Shown here: piece after piece, positions 13,631 through 25,025 of the stretch | Layout of the letters: every line of letters starts with the position of its first letter | Position numbering within the stretch: the stretch's first letter is position 1 | Origin: Mansonella perstans | Lineage: Eukaryota; Nematoda; Chromadorea; Rhabditida; Onchocercidae | Assembly (NCBI GenBank): GCA_037074765.1 | Contig: JBAMDO010000174.1 | Location: 1-64,000 of the forward strand | Length of the DNA: 64,000 nucleotides | Direction: 5' to 3' | Made by a program: the position numbers and the translations under genes | Notes under the pieces: model-generated | Seen by the model: the letters and a program-made list of their open reading frames with translations, nothing else | Database searches by the model: none | What the model was told of the DNA's origin: nothing

Positions 13631-16600
13631 CTGTAACAAAGTAAAATTTTTCTAACAAAAATCTTGAAAAGTTGAAATTCGTAAAGCTATAAAGCATGTG
13701 AAACGCCATTAATTAATGCATTAATTAATGGCAAAAAATTGCAAAAATTTAAAAAAAAATTAACAAAGCAACCAAAACGAATTCGAAATAATAAAAACAA
13801 CGATGAAATTTTTCCTTCCAAATAATTTGAAAAATTAGCATTATTTATTCATTTATTTTTTTGTTTTGCAAATAACGAATAATAAAAAACAAAGAAAAAT
13901 TTTAAAAATTCAACAGAAATGAAAAAAATTTTTAAATTTTAAAAATTTGAAAAAAAATCAGTTGATAAAATTTTTTTTTAAAAAAAACATTTCCAAACAA
14001 ATTTTATAATATCAAATTAAATAGTAATTGTTGATTCTGGAATTTTCACTGCAAATTTCTTACGCATCATTTCACGTAAACATTTATCCATTATTTCTTT
14101 GCTATGATGACGAGTTGTACGGAAATGTAAATTGATACGTTTAAAGTAATGTGATGTTAATCAAAAAAAAAAAGTGCCTGAAAATTTTTCGGTAATTTTT
14201 TTAAATTTAAAAAAAAATCAATTATTTTTCAAAAATTATTTCACATTCACCAATTGTCATTTCAATTTTTTCTTTTTTTTGATTTTTTTTTTGTTTTTTT
14301 CTATTTCTATTTTCAATGCATTGATAATTTCTTCATGCCTCTCAAATATCAATGAAAATTTTAAAAGAAAAAAATTTTTTTTTTTGGTAAGTATCAATAC
14401 ATTGAGTGAGTGTTCGTTCAATGGCCATAAATTGTAATATTTTTGATGAGAAAAAAAGTAAATCTAACAAATAGTCTAATTGAAAATTATAGCCTTTGCA
14501 GGAGTAAATTTGAGAATTAATTAATCATACATTTCACCACTAACAATAGCAATAACGAACGAATGATAGCGAATTTTTTTTTTGTTTTATAAAATATTTC
14601 AGTTTTGTTTTTTTAAAAAAAGCATGCTGCAAATTTAAGAGATGTGAAAAAACGAAAAAAAGATCAACATATTGAAAAGAGAAAAAATCATTTTTTTTGC
14701 ACAATAATAATTAACCAAATAATTACAAATTTTAATCTAATTCACTAAATTAAAATTTACGATTTTAATTAAACAAACAAAAAAAAGATTTAAATCTCTC
14801 AAAAATTATTTCTGTTAAAATGAGCAAAAAAAAAAAAAAAATTCAATGAAATAATCTAAAAAAGGAAAATAAAAATTGCATTGTACATTGAAATATATGT
14901 GAAGGCACATTCTAATGACATGGAATTTTTTCAATTGAATTTTTGAATTCACATAAAATTCCATGAATTGTTTGGATAGCGACAGAGATATTTGATTTTT
15001 TTTTACTTATTAAAACTTTCTTCCTCTCTAAAATTTCCATCTTTTACTTTTAAAAAGAAAACGAATCATTTTTAATGATTAGCGATTTTTTTTTAATTTT
15101 ATAAAAACGGACATATTCTTCGTCCATGAATCAGTTATGTTTAAATTTTTTCCGTAACAGATTGTCGCTTTTTAATTGCGCTTTAATTAATATGCTTTTT
15201 AATTTAATTTAGCATATATGATCCGAATCAAATTAATCTCGGTCTTTTTCACTAAAAAAATTCCTTCATCGAAATTCCGTATTTTGCAAAAGAAGAAAGA
15301 GAAAGAACGAAATATACATATCCGAATTGAGAATTATAACCGAATTAGGAAACATGTAGTCTCGAATTGGCCGGGATCATATCCGAATTAAGGAAATATT
15401 TAGAACATAATCGAATATAGAAAAAATACCAGAATTATAGAAGACATCAAAATTAGGAAATATATCTGAATTAGGACCCAAATAAGGAATCATACCTAAA
15501 TTAGAAAAAATACCCGAATCAAGGATCATATCCGAATTAGAAAACATAACCGAATTCGGAATCATACACGAATTAGAAAAACATTTTCGAATCAGGATCC
15601 AAATTAGTAATCATCCCAGAGTTATAAAAACATATCTGAGCTAGAAAGCATATCCGTATTCGGAACTATATCCGAATAAAAAAACTATACGAATCGAATT
15701 GTCTTTTTCTTCTTCACTCGAAAAAACTTCCTCCAACTAAATCTCTCATTTTTCAAAACTAAAAAAAAGAAAAAAAGAAAAAATGAAATAAATATCGACG
15801 TGAAAATAAAATAATGAACATGTGTGCAGGAAGAGAAAAAAATGTGCTAAAACTTGAGAAATTTAAGAAAAAAAAGAACGAGTTTCGTTGTCAAAGAAAA
15901 AAAGAACAAGTTCCACTAAAGAAAAAAAATTACAGTACTTGGAAGAAAGATAACAGACAATATCACAAAAAACATTTTAAGTTAAAATTTGAAAAGTTAA
16001 AATAATTAATTTCTTAAAATGAATTTCAATTAGATAGCACAAATTGCAAAACAATAACCAAGAAAAAAAAATTTGAAGTCATCTGCGATTTTATAATTAA
16101 AATTAAATCAAAACTAATAGTACCATAAGTATTGGCAGTGTAGTATGATTATCGTAGTAGGAATAGTAATGATAGCAAATGATCACTCTTGTCAGTGATA
16201 AACAAAAATTATCACCATAACAACATTTTCTAATCAATCAACAATGCTGACAATTAAAAAGCTTTATGATATACGATTGTTTGTAATGTAACTCGTTCGA
16301 TGAAGAGGTATATATCAATGATTTACGATAGCATTTTGTTCTTTGCCAAATATGCAAAAGTTTAATAATTGTAGTAATTTATACAGTAATTAGTAACAAA
16401 AATAATAAAATATTAATTAGTAATTGATAACAAAAAATGGTAAAAAATGATGACGAAATGTTTATACAATCAATTTTTACCATTATTGTTATGGTTTTTG
16501 AAATCATTGGACTAATTTACAATTAATGATAATAATTAATTAGTGCAAATTTGTAGTAATTTGTTCTTTTTTTCAGTGTAAAAATGGAATTGAAGAAGAA

Positions 16601-17653
16601 GGAATAAAATGTGTAGTTAAGGGAATAGGCATTTTTGAAGAGGAAATGAAAGAAATGAAATGGCTCATAAATTATCAACAAATAAAAACGAAGACAGGAT
16701 GCAATGATGATTGTGATAGGGCCTATATTATTCAGGGGAAATAAAAATAAAAAAAAAAAAAAAAAAAAACGAAAAAAAAACATTGGTAAAGTTTGATGGT
16801 TAAATTGATGACATTTAGAAATGAAATAATTGATATTTCAATACAATACAGAAACCTCGAAATTGAAATGAAAACAAGTTAAAATGTGATGAAAATGAAA
16901 TATGAAAGAAATGATATAAGAAATTGAAATGAAATACCAAATATGAATTGAAATTAAATTAAATTGAAAGATATTAGATTTTGAGATAAGAGAAAAATCA
17001 ATAAAAGTTGCAAATATTATGATAAGAAAAAAAGTGATAAGTGGAAATATGATCTGATATCGCTGCTGAATAATGAAAAGATAAACTAATATTTATCCGC
17101 ATGGATAAATGGAAATGGATTCAGATGGATTCTCAATCTTGATAAATCAGATGAATGTTAAATAAATAATTAATAAGTGTGTTAACTCAATTTTGCTTAC
17201 TATTATCGGCTGTATTATCATTGCAATGACTGCAAATTATTCAGGCAACAACAGTAATAACACCAACAATACTAGCAACAACAACAGCAGTGACGATGAT
17301 AACGACAACGATGACATTGATAATGCTAGCGATAGACAATAACGAATCTTTTATAATGTTACAAGATACTACTACTCCATCATTTTTACTGCGCGTATTT
17401 ATCATTCCTTCACTTTATATTATCAATATTGCTTCAGGAAGTAACAAAATAACGATATCACCGTGATAATAAATGTTAACAAAAGATAGTGATAATGATG
17501 ATAGTATTGAAGATAAATAATTTCCAGAAGAATAATGTGTGATTTCATGAGGATTTTAAATATTAAATATATAAGTTTCAACATTTAATGAAGAGTAAGA
17601 GAATGTAAATGATTTCAGCAATTAGCTCAAGAATGAATAATTAATTTACCAAC
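13631..17653. other. No clear gene; putative first intron of the FERM gene
   Basis: AT-rich DNA with long A/T runs. A minus frame at about 14160-14050 is open (RINLHFRTTRHH...) and ends at a GTAAGA donor-like site, but its phase does not match the next FERM exon. A degenerate 'atccgaattaggaa' repeat occupies 15316-15690. Confidence 0.5.
15316..15690. repeat. Degenerate ~15/30-bp repeat, 'atatccgaattaggaa'
   Basis: About twenty imperfect copies of a short unit (cata-tccgaatta-gaaa and variants) in tandem across about 370 bp. It keeps a minus frame of repeated N-S-D/M-I-P residues open (15377-15565), which I regard as a repeat artefact. Confidence 0.85.
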
Positions 17654-17733
17654 CTTTTTCGATAGATCATTGATGAAAAGGAAGATGAACCGGAAAAAGT
17701 AAATGAAAATCGGCAAGAACGTATAAACGACAT
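17654..17733 (-). CDS. Possible first exon of the FERM gene (low confidence)
   Basis: ATG at 17733 opens 26 codons (MSFIRSCRFSF..., Ser/Arg-rich) and ends at an AAAAAG|GTTGGT donor in phase 2. The first clear FERM exon (13630) begins in exactly that phase, so the two join to give a short basic N-terminus before FERM, as is common in this family. The phase match has a one-in-three chance of being luck, the intron would be about 4 kb, and the same 80 bp are also open in another minus frame and on the plus strand. If this exon is wrong, translation may start at the internal Met four codons into the 13630 exon. Confidence 0.32.
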
Positions 17734-18220
17734 GGTTGGTTAGGTACTTCAGTGATACAACACGACAACTAACTTCAGATTGACGGTCATCAATCCAACC
17801 AATACCATACCGGTAAATGGTTCACCCACCCATATGATAATGTCCCATTTCATCATTTTCTTGCACCATTGCTAAATGACTTCTTACATACAAAGTCAAC
17901 TATTGGGGAAAAAAAAAATTTTTGTTTGATTTCGTACAGATAGAAATTTAGAGCATAGTGACCAGCAATGAAAAGCAATAAAATGACCAACATAAAGTGC
18001 TATTTTCACATTCACTTTCTCATGTATCAATATTTATTACGCTGCTTTTCTCACCCTCATTATTTTTACTTTCTCATTAATTTTCATATTTTATAATTTT
18101 CTGAATTCTTTAGATTTTAAAATTTGTAGCAAATCAAGATAAAGAGAATTTCCTAATGAAAGTGAGAAAAGATATCTTTCCACTTGTTCATTACTTTAAA
18201 TATTTGAATTGTTAAATTGC

Positions 18221-18420
18221 AGTAGTAAGAGCAGTGATAGTAATAGTAGCAGTAATAGTAATGGTAGTAGTAGCAGTAGTTATACTAGTAATAATAGTAG
18301 CAGTGGCAATAGTAGTAGTAGCAGTAGTAGTAGTAGTAGTAGTAGTGGCAATAGTAGTAATGGGAGTAATAGTAGCAAATAGTCGTAGTATGAGTAGTAG
18401 TAGTAATAATAATGGCAGCC
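18221..18420. repeat. (TAG/GTA)n triplet microsatellite
   Basis: About 200 bp of AGT/TAG triplets with AAT and GCA interruptions. The open frames on both strands here (poly-V/I and poly-L/Y) are artefacts of the triplet period. Confidence 0.95.
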
Positions 18421-18599
18421 GAACAGATAGCAGAAGAACTTTTCCTTAATGGCATTGTCATTTAACACTTCTTATGAATATTAAAGTAAGCAAAATTACT
18501 TCCATGGATAAATTACGCTAATAGAGTATCAAGTACTCGAGGAATAAAGAAATGAAGATAGCAGAATCCCGGAATGACATTTCAATTTCGGGATTACTA

Positions 18600-18641
18600 A
18601 ATAATAATAATGGTAATAATGATAATAATAATAATAATAAC

Positions 18642-18686
<45 letters not shown>

Positions 18687-18735
18687 TAATGATAATGATA
18701 GTGATGATAATAGTCATAATAATAATGATAAAATA
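18600..18735. repeat. (AAT)n triplet microsatellite
   Basis: AAT/ATG/ATA triplets, uninterrupted between about 18640 and 18682. Apparent poly-Y/I frames are artefacts. Confidence 0.95.
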
Positions 18736-18862
18736 AGTGATCATGATAATATTAATAAATTATTACAACAATACTAACATATAGCGTTAACAGAAATGAC
18801 CACAGAATTGAAATATATGCACAGATCAAAAGAATGATCGAGCTATAATAAGCATTATTAAC

Positions 18863-18912
18863 CTGGGCCTTAGTAACGGCCAGTCAAAATCCTCCATCCC
18901 ACTTTCTTTCAG
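18863..18912 (-). CDS. Isolated candidate exon, unknown gene
   Basis: A 50-nt minus-strand block encodes 16 codons with coding-like composition (LKESGMEDFDWPLLRP). It lies between a GGCTAAG acceptor-like site and a CCCAG|GTTAAT donor in phase 2. In the same frame it stays open upstream (LHFIKILAK). It may belong with the unresolved exons at 20826-21212. No family is recognised. Confidence 0.3.
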
Positions 18913-20239
18913 CTTAGCCAATATTTTGATGAAATGTAAGTCAACCAACAAAAATATAAGGCAATAATTTCTAGGCTAAAAAAGAATTGATTAATGTAGA
19001 ATAATTCGTTATAAAGCCAAAAAAGAAAAGTTTTTTTTTTAATTAATTTGAAAAATTGATTAATTTTCACTAGCCTATACTAAAAATTGAGTTTGCTTCC
19101 CTTTTTCTAATTGTATCGATTATCAGCTTTTATCATTTTATCATTTCCATGTGAGAGAATGAAATATGTCATTGTTTGGAATTTTTATTATCCATTAAGT
19201 GACAGAGGATTCAATAATACTTGTTGTCGTTTTTAACGGTCAAGTTCAATTTGCTATGCTTCATTAATTCAATTTAAAATCAGCGATTTTTCTTTAGCTT
19301 TAGAAATTTTGAAGTCAAAGATTACAAGTGTATATTGATTACTTCCTCTCAATCTTACTGATTTATTTTTCAAAAATACATTTAAATAAAATAATTTCGA
19401 TATCTTTTGAACTTTTATCTTTTAATTTTAATTTTTTCATTTAAGAAACAGACAGGAATCTCTCTTTCTTTCCCTCTCATGATATTATACTGAATTATAA
19501 TGGAAATAAATCATTCAATAATTATTTTATAACGAAAGTAACATATTTCTCCTTTCCTTTTTTTTCTCTTCTAATTTTATCTTCTAAAAAAAAAAAAAAA
19601 AAATCAAATAGATTTTTACTAAATGAATTAAATCCCTCATTAATTAATTAATACAATTATTATTATCAATTTAAAATAATATAATCGTGTTATCATCAAT
19701 TCTGATTCCGGTTTTTTTTTTTTTTGTTTTTTAAACAGTATGATAAAGGGAAGTGGTAAAAGAGCCTTTGTTTGAAGTATAAGGCATATAACTATTTCAA
19801 GTCTAAACTGCCACAAACGAATCTTGGCCTATAAACCGAACGTTCGGAACAGAAAGAAGAAAGAATACATTGGCTAAATGTTGTTATTATTATAGTAAAT
19901 AGCATTGGATCGATTGAATTGAATATGAAAAGTGAAAAGAAAGAGAAAATGACCAAATGGTTTGCTTGCAGTAACAGATGAGAGTTTGCTTAAACAATAT
20001 TGTCATTTTATAAAATGTAATGAATAAAACTCTCTCTCTGCTCCACTCTTCATTCTACTTTTGCAATGTTGTAATTACGATAGCATTATGATACTATAGT
20101 TATCAATTTACTACTTTTGGATTGAACAAAATATTGATCGATCGATCGATCAAGTATCGATCTGTAATTGATTATCAATAAATGAATGATAACATTGAAT
20201 ATAATAAAATACTACTTGAAAAAAAAAATAAATTCTGAA

Positions 20240-20830
20240 AAAGAAATTATAGGATGAAAAATATAGCCATAAAATTCATAAAGAATATGTTATTTATTAC
20301 ATTTGAATCGAACAAAGCATTTTTTGATCGTCTGTAATTTATTATCAATAAAACGAATAATAATAATAAAAGTGCACGAAAAAAAATTACAGGATAAAAA
20401 ATATAGCTATAAAGTTCATAAACAATATTCCGGAAAATATACTATTTACTATATTTGGATCGAACAAAGTATTAATTGTTTATAATTCATTTATCAATTA
20501 ATGAATAATAATAATAAAAGTGCTCGAATACAAATAATATTATCTGAGGAAAAAAAAATCTCCGGAAAAGAAATTACAGGATGAAAAATATAGCTATAAA
20601 GTTCATAAACAATATTTCGGAAAATATACTATTTACTACATTTGGATCGAACAAAGTATTAATTGTTTGTAATTCATTTATCAATTAATGAATAATAATA
20701 ATAATAAAAATGCTTGAATACAAATAATATTACCTGAGGAAAAAAAATCTCCGGAAAAGAAATTACAGAATGAAAAATATAAGCCATAAAGTTGATAAAG
20801 AATATTCCGGAAAATTATACTTTACCTGTA
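20240..20830. repeat. Tandem repeat, unit ~145-190 bp, about four copies
   Basis: Units begin with 'aaattacaggatgaaaaat' at about 20245, 20388, 20570 and 20757. Each continues with an 'atagctataaagttcataaa' block, a 'tttggatcgaacaaagta' block and an AAT-rich tail. Copies 2 and 3 are almost identical and the outer ones are diverged. The array abuts the exon ending at 20826. Confidence 0.9.
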
Positions 20831-21011
20831 GTTGTAATTTATTTGACGAAAATGTTGAAGTTCATTGGTAGTTCTCATTTTCGTACTCAACAATGAGCAA
20901 ATAGTACAAGGCATACGAGAGTTAAACATTTCATGTAATAAAAATTTCAAACAATCATCCGGTGAATCAGGGAAAGAAATATAGCAGAATACGGAAAGGG
21001 AAATGATAACT

Positions 21012-21053
<42 letters not shown>

Positions 21054-21212
21054 AAGGCTTAAATATACCGAAGGGAATAAACTTCCAAAACCACTGCTAA
21101 AACTTATTGCATTTTCATTTTTCCACACATCTACACTGCTATTAGATTGATTTGTGATAGAAACATGAAAAGAATCATTCATTGTCCGAGAATGACCATG
21201 ATAGTCATACAT
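20826..21212 (-). CDS. Unidentified multi-exon gene fragment
   Basis: Two adjacent minus-strand blocks look coding. Block 1 (21212 to about 21069) starts at an ATG and encodes 48 residues rich in Ser, Asn and His (MYDYHGHSRTMNDSFHVS). Block 2 (21009-20826) is entered through a CTCAG acceptor and left at CTACAG|GTAAAG. It encodes 61 residues, including SPDDCLKFLLHEMFNSR and a CxxC (PCTICSLL) followed by a His 17-18 residues later. The simplest donor of block 1 (21069, phase 0) does not match the phase of block 2, but a GTTTAT donor after 21083 would. A GA/CT microsatellite forms the intron between them. I do not recognise the family. The CxxC is too little to call a zinc finger. Confidence 0.4.
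21010..21055. repeat. (GA)n tract serving as the polypyrimidine tract of an exon
   Basis: A GA dinucleotide run that reads as (CT)n on the minus strand. It sits directly against the CAG acceptor of the candidate exon 21009-20826. Confidence 0.85.
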
Positions 21213-21806
21213 AGAGATGATGATTATTGTCCATCAGAAATTATGGAAGGGATTTTGCTCAAAAGTGACCATGATTAACTGTACACAGATCATCATTACT
21301 AACTAACAGAAATATGGAAATGTATGTTATTGAAAAGTGACCATTGGATAGAAATGATGATTACTGTCCATCATTAAAATTGTTAAGAGAAATCAAAAAA
21401 AGAACTAACAAATAGCTTAATGTAATAAAATAATTTAACAAACAATTTCCATTACTTTATAATTGAAATTAGAACGGTCATTGGTCATTCCAATGTGTAA
21501 GTCAAATAAAAATTATTGAAGTGAAGAATTTGAAAAATTGAACAATGTCATATATGAATGATTCAAAAAGACAACAATATCCATTTATAAATGGAAAATA
21601 TGGAAATTGTCCTAAAACAAAAAAAAAAGAAAATGAAATGACATAGAGAGAGACAGAGAGAGAGAGAGAGGAAGAGAAAGAGAGTAAAGAGAGAAAGGAA
21701 AAAAGTAAAATTATAGTATAGTATAACTTGCATATAAAATAGCATGGAGAATTATTAAGTTTTAAGCCCCTTCACTTGTTATTAATTACATTTGTCAAAA
21801 GACTTG

Positions 21807-21840
<34 letters not shown>

Positions 21841-22144
21841 TTGATTTAAAAAGGGCGCAAAAATTTTGCGCTTCCCAATAATGATTTATTTGCAAAGCAA
21901 ATTTTACGAGTAATTATAGGATGGAATATTTTATTTGATAGTTAAAAATGAAATTCAATCTAATTTTGTGGGAAATAGCAAAAAAAAAAATAAAAAAAAA
22001 AATAATTCTAAATTTATCCATGAAAATGAATTGAAATGAATTTTAAATGAAAAATTAAAAAAATTTCAACATTTAGTGCATTTTGCATTGATTTAATCAA
22101 ATTTCATCCTTCAATAAATATATATGCAAGAAATTATGAATTAC

Positions 22145-22440
22145 TGATGAGAGAGAAGGAGCAAGAGATGAGGAGAGAGAGAGAGAGAGAAAGAGAGGGC
22201 AAAAAAAAAGCAGTATAAAACTATAAACCTAACAAGAGAAATTTTTGGAATCTTATTTTTTATTAATTAAATTACCAATTATTAGTGAAAGAGAAAAAGC
22301 GAGAGATGAAGGAAGAGAGAGAGAGAGAGAGAGAACAAAAAAAAAGAAAGAAAGCAATATAAAATTATAATCCTAACAAGAGAAATTTTTGGAATTTTAT
22401 TTTTTATTAATTAAATTACCAATTATTAGTGAAANAAGAA
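22145..22440. repeat. ~155-bp tandem duplication containing GA tracts
   Basis: Two near-identical copies of a segment with a GA run, a poly-A run, 'cctaacaagagaaatttttgg' and an AT-rich tail ending 'accaattattagtgaaa'. An ambiguous base (n) at 22435 lies at the end of copy 2, suggesting the assembler had difficulty here. Confidence 0.9.
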
Positions 22441-23253
22441 AAAAAAAATTTCAAATAAGATGGAAAAAAAAGACAATAGAATATATATATATATATATAC
22501 TATTGCCTATATGTATATGTATATATGCAAAATAGTTGTTGTAGTAAAATTACGACGATCGCCGCTCCATCGTTTGCTATATCATCAATATGCATCAAAC
22601 TACAACACACAGCTGCATCTGTTACCAGCTGGTTGCCTTAAGCAAACCATCTCATCATCATCTAACGTGTAATTCCCCGACCTTATCCGCCCTTACCCGC
22701 CCAAATTATTTACAGTTCTTTTATTGTTTCAATAAAATTTACATTCTAAAAATAATCCGCGAATTATAAATTTCTTTATTATTCTTTCTTATTTCCTTAA
22801 ATCTATCAGCAAATAAAATGAAATAAATATTTCTTATCATTATTAACAAAAACATCTACCTGAAAATATAAAAGAAGCTAACCGGAAAATTTAAATTGGA
22901 AAATTAAGAAAATTTAAAGCTAACCAAATGAAAGAAAATTTCATCAGCTCATTTATTGTGCATAAATATAAAAAATGTATTTAATTTTAAATCCGGAAAA
23001 TTTAACCAGTTTTTAATCATTATTTCATTTTTCACTCACATAACCATAGAAAATGTATTTAATTTTAATTCCGGATAATTTAACCAGTTTTTAACCATCA
23101 TCTTATTTTTCGCTCACATAAATATAAAAAAATTTATGTTATCTAAAAAGCATTGAGGGGGGAAAAAAAAAGTATTTTGAAATGAAATAATTTGTTAGTT
23201 GAAATAATTTGAAATGAAACAACTTTAAGTGTTATAAATAAGTAAATTGAATG

Positions 23254-23469
23254 TTAGGTGAGAAGATGAGAAAAATGAGAAAGAAATCTGTCAAGGTGAA
23301 ATCGATCCGATACAATGTCTGAGTTATAAAATTTTTCAATCCGTTCATCTATCAATTGCTGCATTAAAAAAACTCCACCCATCCAATACATTTCGTCTAT
23401 TGCTTTATTTTTTTTTGTCAATCTCCGATACCTTAATTGCTTTATAAAATAGTACAGAACCAATAACAT
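23254..23469 (-). CDS. Candidate small protein or exon, unknown
   Basis: An ATG-started 71-codon minus frame with an N-terminal hydrophobic stretch, a basic patch (YRRLTKKNK) and a well-mixed C-terminal half (MYWMGGVFLMQQLIDERIEK). It is followed by a stop rather than a clear donor. Immediately upstream, 23600-23470 is also open in a minus frame (QIGPQWKIRNPQGGARS). Both could be exons of the unresolved gene at 20826-21212. No family recognised. Confidence 0.3.
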   Translation of the reverse strand: MLLVLYYFIKQLRYRRLTKKNKAIDEMYWMGGVFLMQQLIDERIEKFYNSDIVSDRFHLDRFLSHFSHLLT

Positions 23470-24529
23470 TACTGCTAATGCTCATCTTGTCCTGTCTAAA
23501 TGTGTTGAAAAATGGTGATTTTTACTAGCTGACCTTGCACCTCCTTGTGGATTTCGTATTTTCCATTGAGGGCCAATTTGCCGTCACCGTTTTTTCTTTC
23601 TATCTTTTATTTTGAGAAAAACAACAAAAACAAAATTGCTAATTGATGGAAAAATTTTGCTGAGTTAATTAATATAACATATAACAATAGGATTTGATAG
23701 TGTAAAGATAGTTTCAACTCTGTTATAAATTTATTATACAAAAATTTTTTCACTTATACTATAAAATAAATTTACATAAAATGATCATTTACGCCTGTAT
23801 GAAATTAGCTTTATTGCTTGCTAGAAGAATTTATGCAATTTGTGCTGTATTTAATAAACAGTGCAAATTTAATTTATGCAAGAATCATTTGTGCTTAGGT
23901 GCTAATTAATTGCGCCTAGATGCTAATTTAGCTAATTAACCGGTGGAAGAAATTACGGAAATGTGTTGCATTTAATAATAGTGCAAATTTAATTTATGCA
24001 AGAATCATTTGCACTTCGGCAAAAATACAATAGAAGTTTGAGAAATGAAAAATTAGTCCTTATTAATTTGATAGAACAATAAAAATTGAAATTTATAATA
24101 TTCAATAAGTGCTTTATAATCGGAAAAATGATATATAAATGAATGCGAGTTAAAGGAAAATTTCACATTATTGAATTGAGTAATTAATTTGAAATTCATT
24201 AATGAAAGATAAAAAATCAATTTAAAACTTTCATATAAAATTTTTTTACTTTTACAATACTAATTTGAAATGGTTTTTTTGAAATTTGAAAGAAAAAAAA
24301 AAACAGAATGAGGGATAGAATGAACACAACAGAATGAAGAAAGTATGTGTATTGTTTTAAATTAAATGAGATAGCATAGAGATGTGGACAATATGAGGGC
24401 TCGTTGAAGTATATAGTTAAGGAGAATTGAATTGGAAAGGTCAGTGTGTGAAGGTCATGTCATTATGATGAGTGATCCTCATCTTCTCTAATGCTACTGC
24501 ACTAATCGTTGAAAATTTCCAACGCCATC

Positions 24530-24705
24530 TATTCTCTCCCTCCCTCTCTCTCTTTCTCTTCCCCTCTCTCCTTCCCTCTCTTTTTCTCCCTCCCTCTCTC
24601 TTTCCCTCTCTTTCTCTCTCCCTCTCTCTCCCTCTCTCTCTTTCCCTCTCTCTCTCCTTCTCTCTCCCTCTTTCTCTCCCTCTCCCTCCCTGTCTTACTC
24701 TTTCT
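24530..24705. repeat. CT-rich (CCCT/CT)n polypyrimidine tract
   Basis: About 175 bp of almost pure pyrimidine on the plus strand. The two overlapping plus frames rich in S, L and P are artefacts. Confidence 0.95.
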
Positions 24706-24859
24706 CTCTCCTGCTATACAAATAAATTATTTATCTTTGAGGGATGAATAATAAAGATTTATGAAGTGGCAAACAATAATTCAATCCTTTTTAACTCTCT
24801 AAACCTTTACTTAACCTTTTTTTTCTTACTTTTAACTCATTTTTACTAAAAGGTGAAAG

Positions 24860-25025
24860 TTCCTTAAAAAAAAAAATTTCAATAAATTAATAAAAAAAAT
24901 TATTGAATTTTTTCAAGTATATTTTAAAAAAAAATTCAATAAATTAATAAAAAAAATTATTAAAAAAAAATTCAATAAATTAATAGAAAAATTATTGAAT
25001 TTTTTCAAGTATATTTTACAAATTT
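24860..25025. repeat. ~57-bp A-rich repeat, about three copies
   Basis: Repeated 'aaaaattcaataaattaat' blocks alternate with 'attgaattttttcaagtat'. The two blocks are partly complementary, so each unit could fold into a hairpin. Confidence 0.8.

Noticed and set aside
14050..14160. Minus-strand exon candidate (RINLHFRTTRHH...) in the FERM gene
   Set aside because: It ends in phase 1 at the only good donor, whereas the first FERM exon requires phase 2; composition is not diagnostic.
15377..15565. Minus frame of repeated N/S/D/M/P residues
   Set aside because: Tracks the atccgaatta repeat, with no splice or start evidence.
17750..17880. P4-type ATPase (flippase) fragment
   Set aside because: One minus frame has VNLKL followed by a possible Trp and NH, reminiscent of flippase membrane segments 8-9, but it needs a frameshift, lacks other family motifs and overlaps better-supported readings.
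18234..18744. Poly-V/I, poly-L and poly-Y frames on both strands
   Set aside because: They follow directly from TAG and AAT triplet repeats, with no splice sites, domain or codon variety.
24472..24751. Two overlapping S/L/P-rich plus frames
   Set aside because: Produced by a CT-rich tract. Both frames are equally open, as expected for simple sequence.
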